Positions 61,131 to 64,000 of a stretch of DNA of 64,000 bases are shown here, piece after piece; position 1 is the first letter of the stretch; each line of letters starts with the position of its first letter. Made by a program: the position numbers and the translations under genes. The DNA comes from Membranipora membranacea. Lineage: Eukaryota > Bryozoa > Gymnolaemata > Cheilostomatida > Membraniporidae. Under the pieces are notes generated by a model, which saw nothing but the letters and a program-made list of their open reading frames with translations, ran no database searches and was not told the DNA's origin. The DNA lies in contig OU612067.1 of NCBI GenBank assembly GCA_914767715.1, positions 32,836,162-32,900,161 on the forward strand, in the 5' to 3' direction.

Positions 61131-62593
61131 CACAGTTCGCGAAAAAACACTTGATGCTGAAACTATTATTTTGTTCGGAGGACACTTTTATAAAACTTTC
61201 AACCTACTTTCACAAGATGTGCTTGATTAAGTCTATAGCTTGATTAGGTCTATAGCTTGATTAGGTCTATAGCTATTGCCTTGGCATGCGATATTCATTG
61301 AGGACTCTGATGTTTCTTCCAATAAAAGAAATGTCCTGTTTTGCCACATAACAACTGGGATGGTTTATCAGGTTCACAGCTTTGCAAGCATTTATTTTCA
61401 AGTGCTTCTTCTTTCCAATAATTAGATGGTGAGCTGTGTGCAGTTTAAACAAGGTATGTCCTCATTTAATTATGTTGTGGAAGTCAAGCTAATAGGGGAT
61501 GACTTGGCATAAATGTGCTCTCTCACTTTCGGAATTTGAGATCTTTTTGTTTCCCATTCAGAAGACCAACTACTGGTTGAATGATAGTTGCACATCTTTA
61601 TTGTCTACAAATTTTCCTTTTTAACTATTCGAGGTAACTTCATGAAACGATGCTAAGTTAATTTGGCATGTTTTCAGGTCGTTATTTTGAAGCCAAGCAC
61701 TAGTGCTCAGGGACAAGGTATGTATAAATGCTTAGAGTTGTAGGTTGTTGTAGAGTTGTCGGTATTCAAGTTTTGACTAAGACAAAGTTTTGTGTTCACA
61801 CTGTGCTTCCATGCTGACCACTGCTGCTTAATTCTGCAATTCAGTCTAAATGAGCCACTTGAGTGTTTTGTGTTATGCATCTGCAAAAAAGGTGTTTACA
61901 GTTAAATAAAAGCTTCAGGTCATTATAACGTGCCCACGTACACAAACAAATTCCACAAAAATGATCAAATACTTCTGTATCCCAGGATTGATGAGATTGT
62001 AAACAAATCGCCATTATTTCCTTATGACTTCATTTTCGATTTTAATTTCAATGAAAAACCACAAACTTATCATATGAGTTTTCAAATACAGGTCACAGGA
62101 ACTCGTGCTTATCATTACTGGGAATACAAGTCTGCCGATTCATGGCTAGAGCAGAAGCCAATCACTTTCACTATAGTGCAACATTTCCTTGTCAAACTGA
62201 ATTGTTGCTAGCTATGCATTGCATTGCGTCATAATAAATAGTATGATGATCAGTGTGTGTTGTTTTATTGTTGCCACATGTGATGATTCTAGGCCTACTT
62301 TTTCGAAGAAAAGGGAAGTAGAGTGACCAAATATTCCTCAAATATATACGGCATTGTATCAGCAATCTGGTATAAAAGCAGACACAGTAATCTATCAATC
62401 CCAAAGACTGAGCAAAGTTTGACAAGTCAACACCTTGCATTCAAGTTTTACGATCAGAGAATTAGTATCATTTTTCAGTTGAAAAGGTTTCTTGAGGACA
62501 AAAAAACTACTCAGAATAATTACTAAACAAATTGCAATACATAAAGAGGGTTGAAGTTTTTTCAGAATTAAGTTCTCTTTGAGAGGAGGCACA
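61131..62593. other. Interval with one possible orphan exon
   Basis: At about 61920-62092, after the acceptor-like AAGCTTCAG, an open frame (YNVPTYTNKFHKNDQILLYP, DFIFDFNFNEKPQTYHM) ends at a donor-like ACAG/GTCACA; the frame stays open to 62211. I recognise no domain. A short triplicate of CTATAGCTTGATTAGGT lies near 61235-61270. Confidence 0.3.
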
Positions 62594-63474
62594 ATGTGTG
62601 CAGGGTTTGTCCGTATCACATATCTATCACTGATGATCTATCTATCTTCATCATGCAGCATCGGAGGCAGGAGAGAAGAGATCATTCTACACCCTGATGG
62701 AGGTTATGATTTTATGGTGTCTATAAATAAAGATGTACCAGAGGAACGAGAGCTGATCACCAAACTACAGGTGGGTAACTGTGAAATGTGTGTCTCATAA
62801 CGTATTAATTGTCGATGAATAATTATAAGAGATTATAATGGTTAATTTATGTCAAAGTTTTATATAGTTTTATGAAGGGATCGGTATTTATCATTCTTTG
62901 ACTTGCCAATCTGTAAACTCGATTTGGCATGATACCATTAAAAATTTGTCTATTTGAGTTTTGAATCACCAGTAAGCCTGTGAAATTTCAATCAGCGATC
63001 ATTTCATAATTTATTTATTCAAAACCTACAGGCTGCTGTCTGTTATTTAAAACTTAATTTAAAATTTAAAAATTACACCACTACCATAACAATGATCAAT
63101 GTAAAGCTCATTACCAGTGCCTGTTGAATTAATGATAAATTGGCATTTAAAAGTTTGGAAAAGTGATTAGAACGAGGAAGTATAAAATTACTTCACCCAA
63201 GTCACAAGCTGTGACCATCAGGCTATTGCGTTGCTGTGTTGCATAATGATCCATCAAAATGTGTCGGCGCAATAACAACCTGACCAATTTCCTCATCACC
63301 ATGGATACATAACAACAATGAAATCTATTGTTATCATTGTTGTTTCTTTTGTCACAGGAATACATACATGGAGCCTCACAATACCTTCTAACAGCCACTG
63401 AGGGCAGAATGTATTTCCGTAATGTAACCATACTGATACCTAAAACATGGTCTGATCAGAGAGATTACACTGAG
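62594..63474 (+). CDS. CLCA: CLCA family protein, first two exons (runs off the right edge)
   Basis: Exon 1, 62594-62770, starts at ATG and encodes a signal peptide (about residues 1-24, TYLSLMIYLSSSCSIG), then IILHPDGGYDFMVSINKDVP. Exon 2, 63358-63474, encodes EYIHGASQYLLTATEGRMYF and VTILIPKTWSDQRDYTE. Both borders are phase 0 with GT-AG sites. The order DGGY-x-x-VAINP-like, ASxYLxxATxxRxYFxNVxILIPxTW is the hallmark N-terminus of CLCA (calcium-activated chloride channel regulator) proteins, secreted or membrane-tethered self-cleaving metalloproteases that modulate TMEM16 channels. The HExxH site and the VWA domain lie beyond the window. Only about 98 residues are visible. Confidence 0.88.
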
Positions 63475-64000
63475 GTGAGACAAGACTTTACTTTTTGAGA
63501 GATTGAATTCTTCAGAGAATAACTTGATAGCTTTGAAACGAATTTTCATTTAAATTAGTTTTTTTGACATGTCCACATTTCGCATGTTACATTGGCCGGC
63601 CCTGTTTATGACAAAACAGAGGGTGGGCTGCCCCTAAAGAGGGACGCAAGTTGCCTGGAGTCCTCGTACTGAGAGTGTGATACATCCTAGTAAGCTAGAA
63701 TGCATCCTAGAGGTGAGGCCATGGTGGACCTCCTAATCGTGAGTGTGCAGCAAGCTGCCAGAAACTGAAACAGGCACTTATCAGCCATTGGCCATGACAC
63801 TTTTATCTTAGCCAATAGGCCGAGAGAACACTCCGATCTTAGCCAATAGGCCGAGAAGTTACATTGGCCGGCACTGAATGTGAATGACAGAAATTGATTT
63901 TTTTTATATTTGTATAATTTATTGAATACAATCACAAAATGTCAATCATTTTCCACAAGGTTTCTAGTAAAATGTGCGTCTCAAACTGTAGGTTCAGGGA
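63475..64000. repeat. CLCA intron 2 with direct and tandem repeats
   Basis: GTTACATTGGCCGGC occurs at about 63586-63600 and again at 63858-63872 in the same orientation. Between them CTTAGCCAATAGGCCGAGA is repeated in tandem (about 63808 and 63839, 31 bp apart). This looks like a small repetitive element; no open frame is meaningful. Confidence 0.5.

Overview
This window is nuclear DNA from an animal, most likely a marine or other aquatic invertebrate. Genes are split by short GT-AG introns, intergenic DNA is AT-rich, and the recognisable proteins are metazoan: a syntaxin-16 SNARE, CCDC25, the JmjC tRNA-modifying enzyme TYW5, a class A GPCR, a C-type lectin and a CLCA-family protein. A Gmr1-type LTR element and a DIRS/PAT-like tyrosine-recombinase retroelement fit an aquatic invertebrate but do not fix the phylum. 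No CRISPR array, tRNA or rRNA gene was seen.

Layout, left to right. (1) 1-2380: minus-strand exons of an unrecognised protein with a Ser/Thr/Pro-rich C-terminus, plus an exon with a membrane segment cut by the window edge. (2) 3755-4674: a TATA-driven three-exon gene for a small secreted six-cysteine, defensin-like peptide. (3) 6361-16679: the conserved gene core, with STX16 on the minus strand (8 exons, complete), then CCDC25 (intronless) and TYW5 (8 exons) on the plus strand. STX16 and CCDC25 are divergent, with about 700 bp between them. (4) 18900-19800: a LINE remnant and an inverted-repeat element. (5) 21264-23731: a secreted C-type lectin, 4 exons, TATA promoter. (6) 24088-27690: a YR retroelement with split direct repeats. 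(7) 30604-35310: a 5-exon class A peptide-type GPCR on the minus strand. (8) 36004-52260: a transposon-rich block holding a pogo-like element, LINE pieces, a foldback element, a Gmr1-like LTR element, MITEs and an RLE-type LINE. (9) 54867-59115: a nearly full-length but frameshifted CR1/L2-like LINE. (10) 60159-63474: isolated exon-like pieces and the first two exons of a CLCA gene that runs off the right edge.

Functionally, STX16 acts in endosome-to-Golgi fusion, TYW5 in wybutosine modification of tRNA-Phe, and CCDC25 carries an NFACT-R domain. The defensin-like peptide and the lectin are candidate innate-immune secreted proteins. The genes do not form one pathway; this is a normal euchromatic neighbourhood heavily seeded with mobile elements. 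Exon limits come from reading splice sites and conserved reading frames by eye, and no database search was run.
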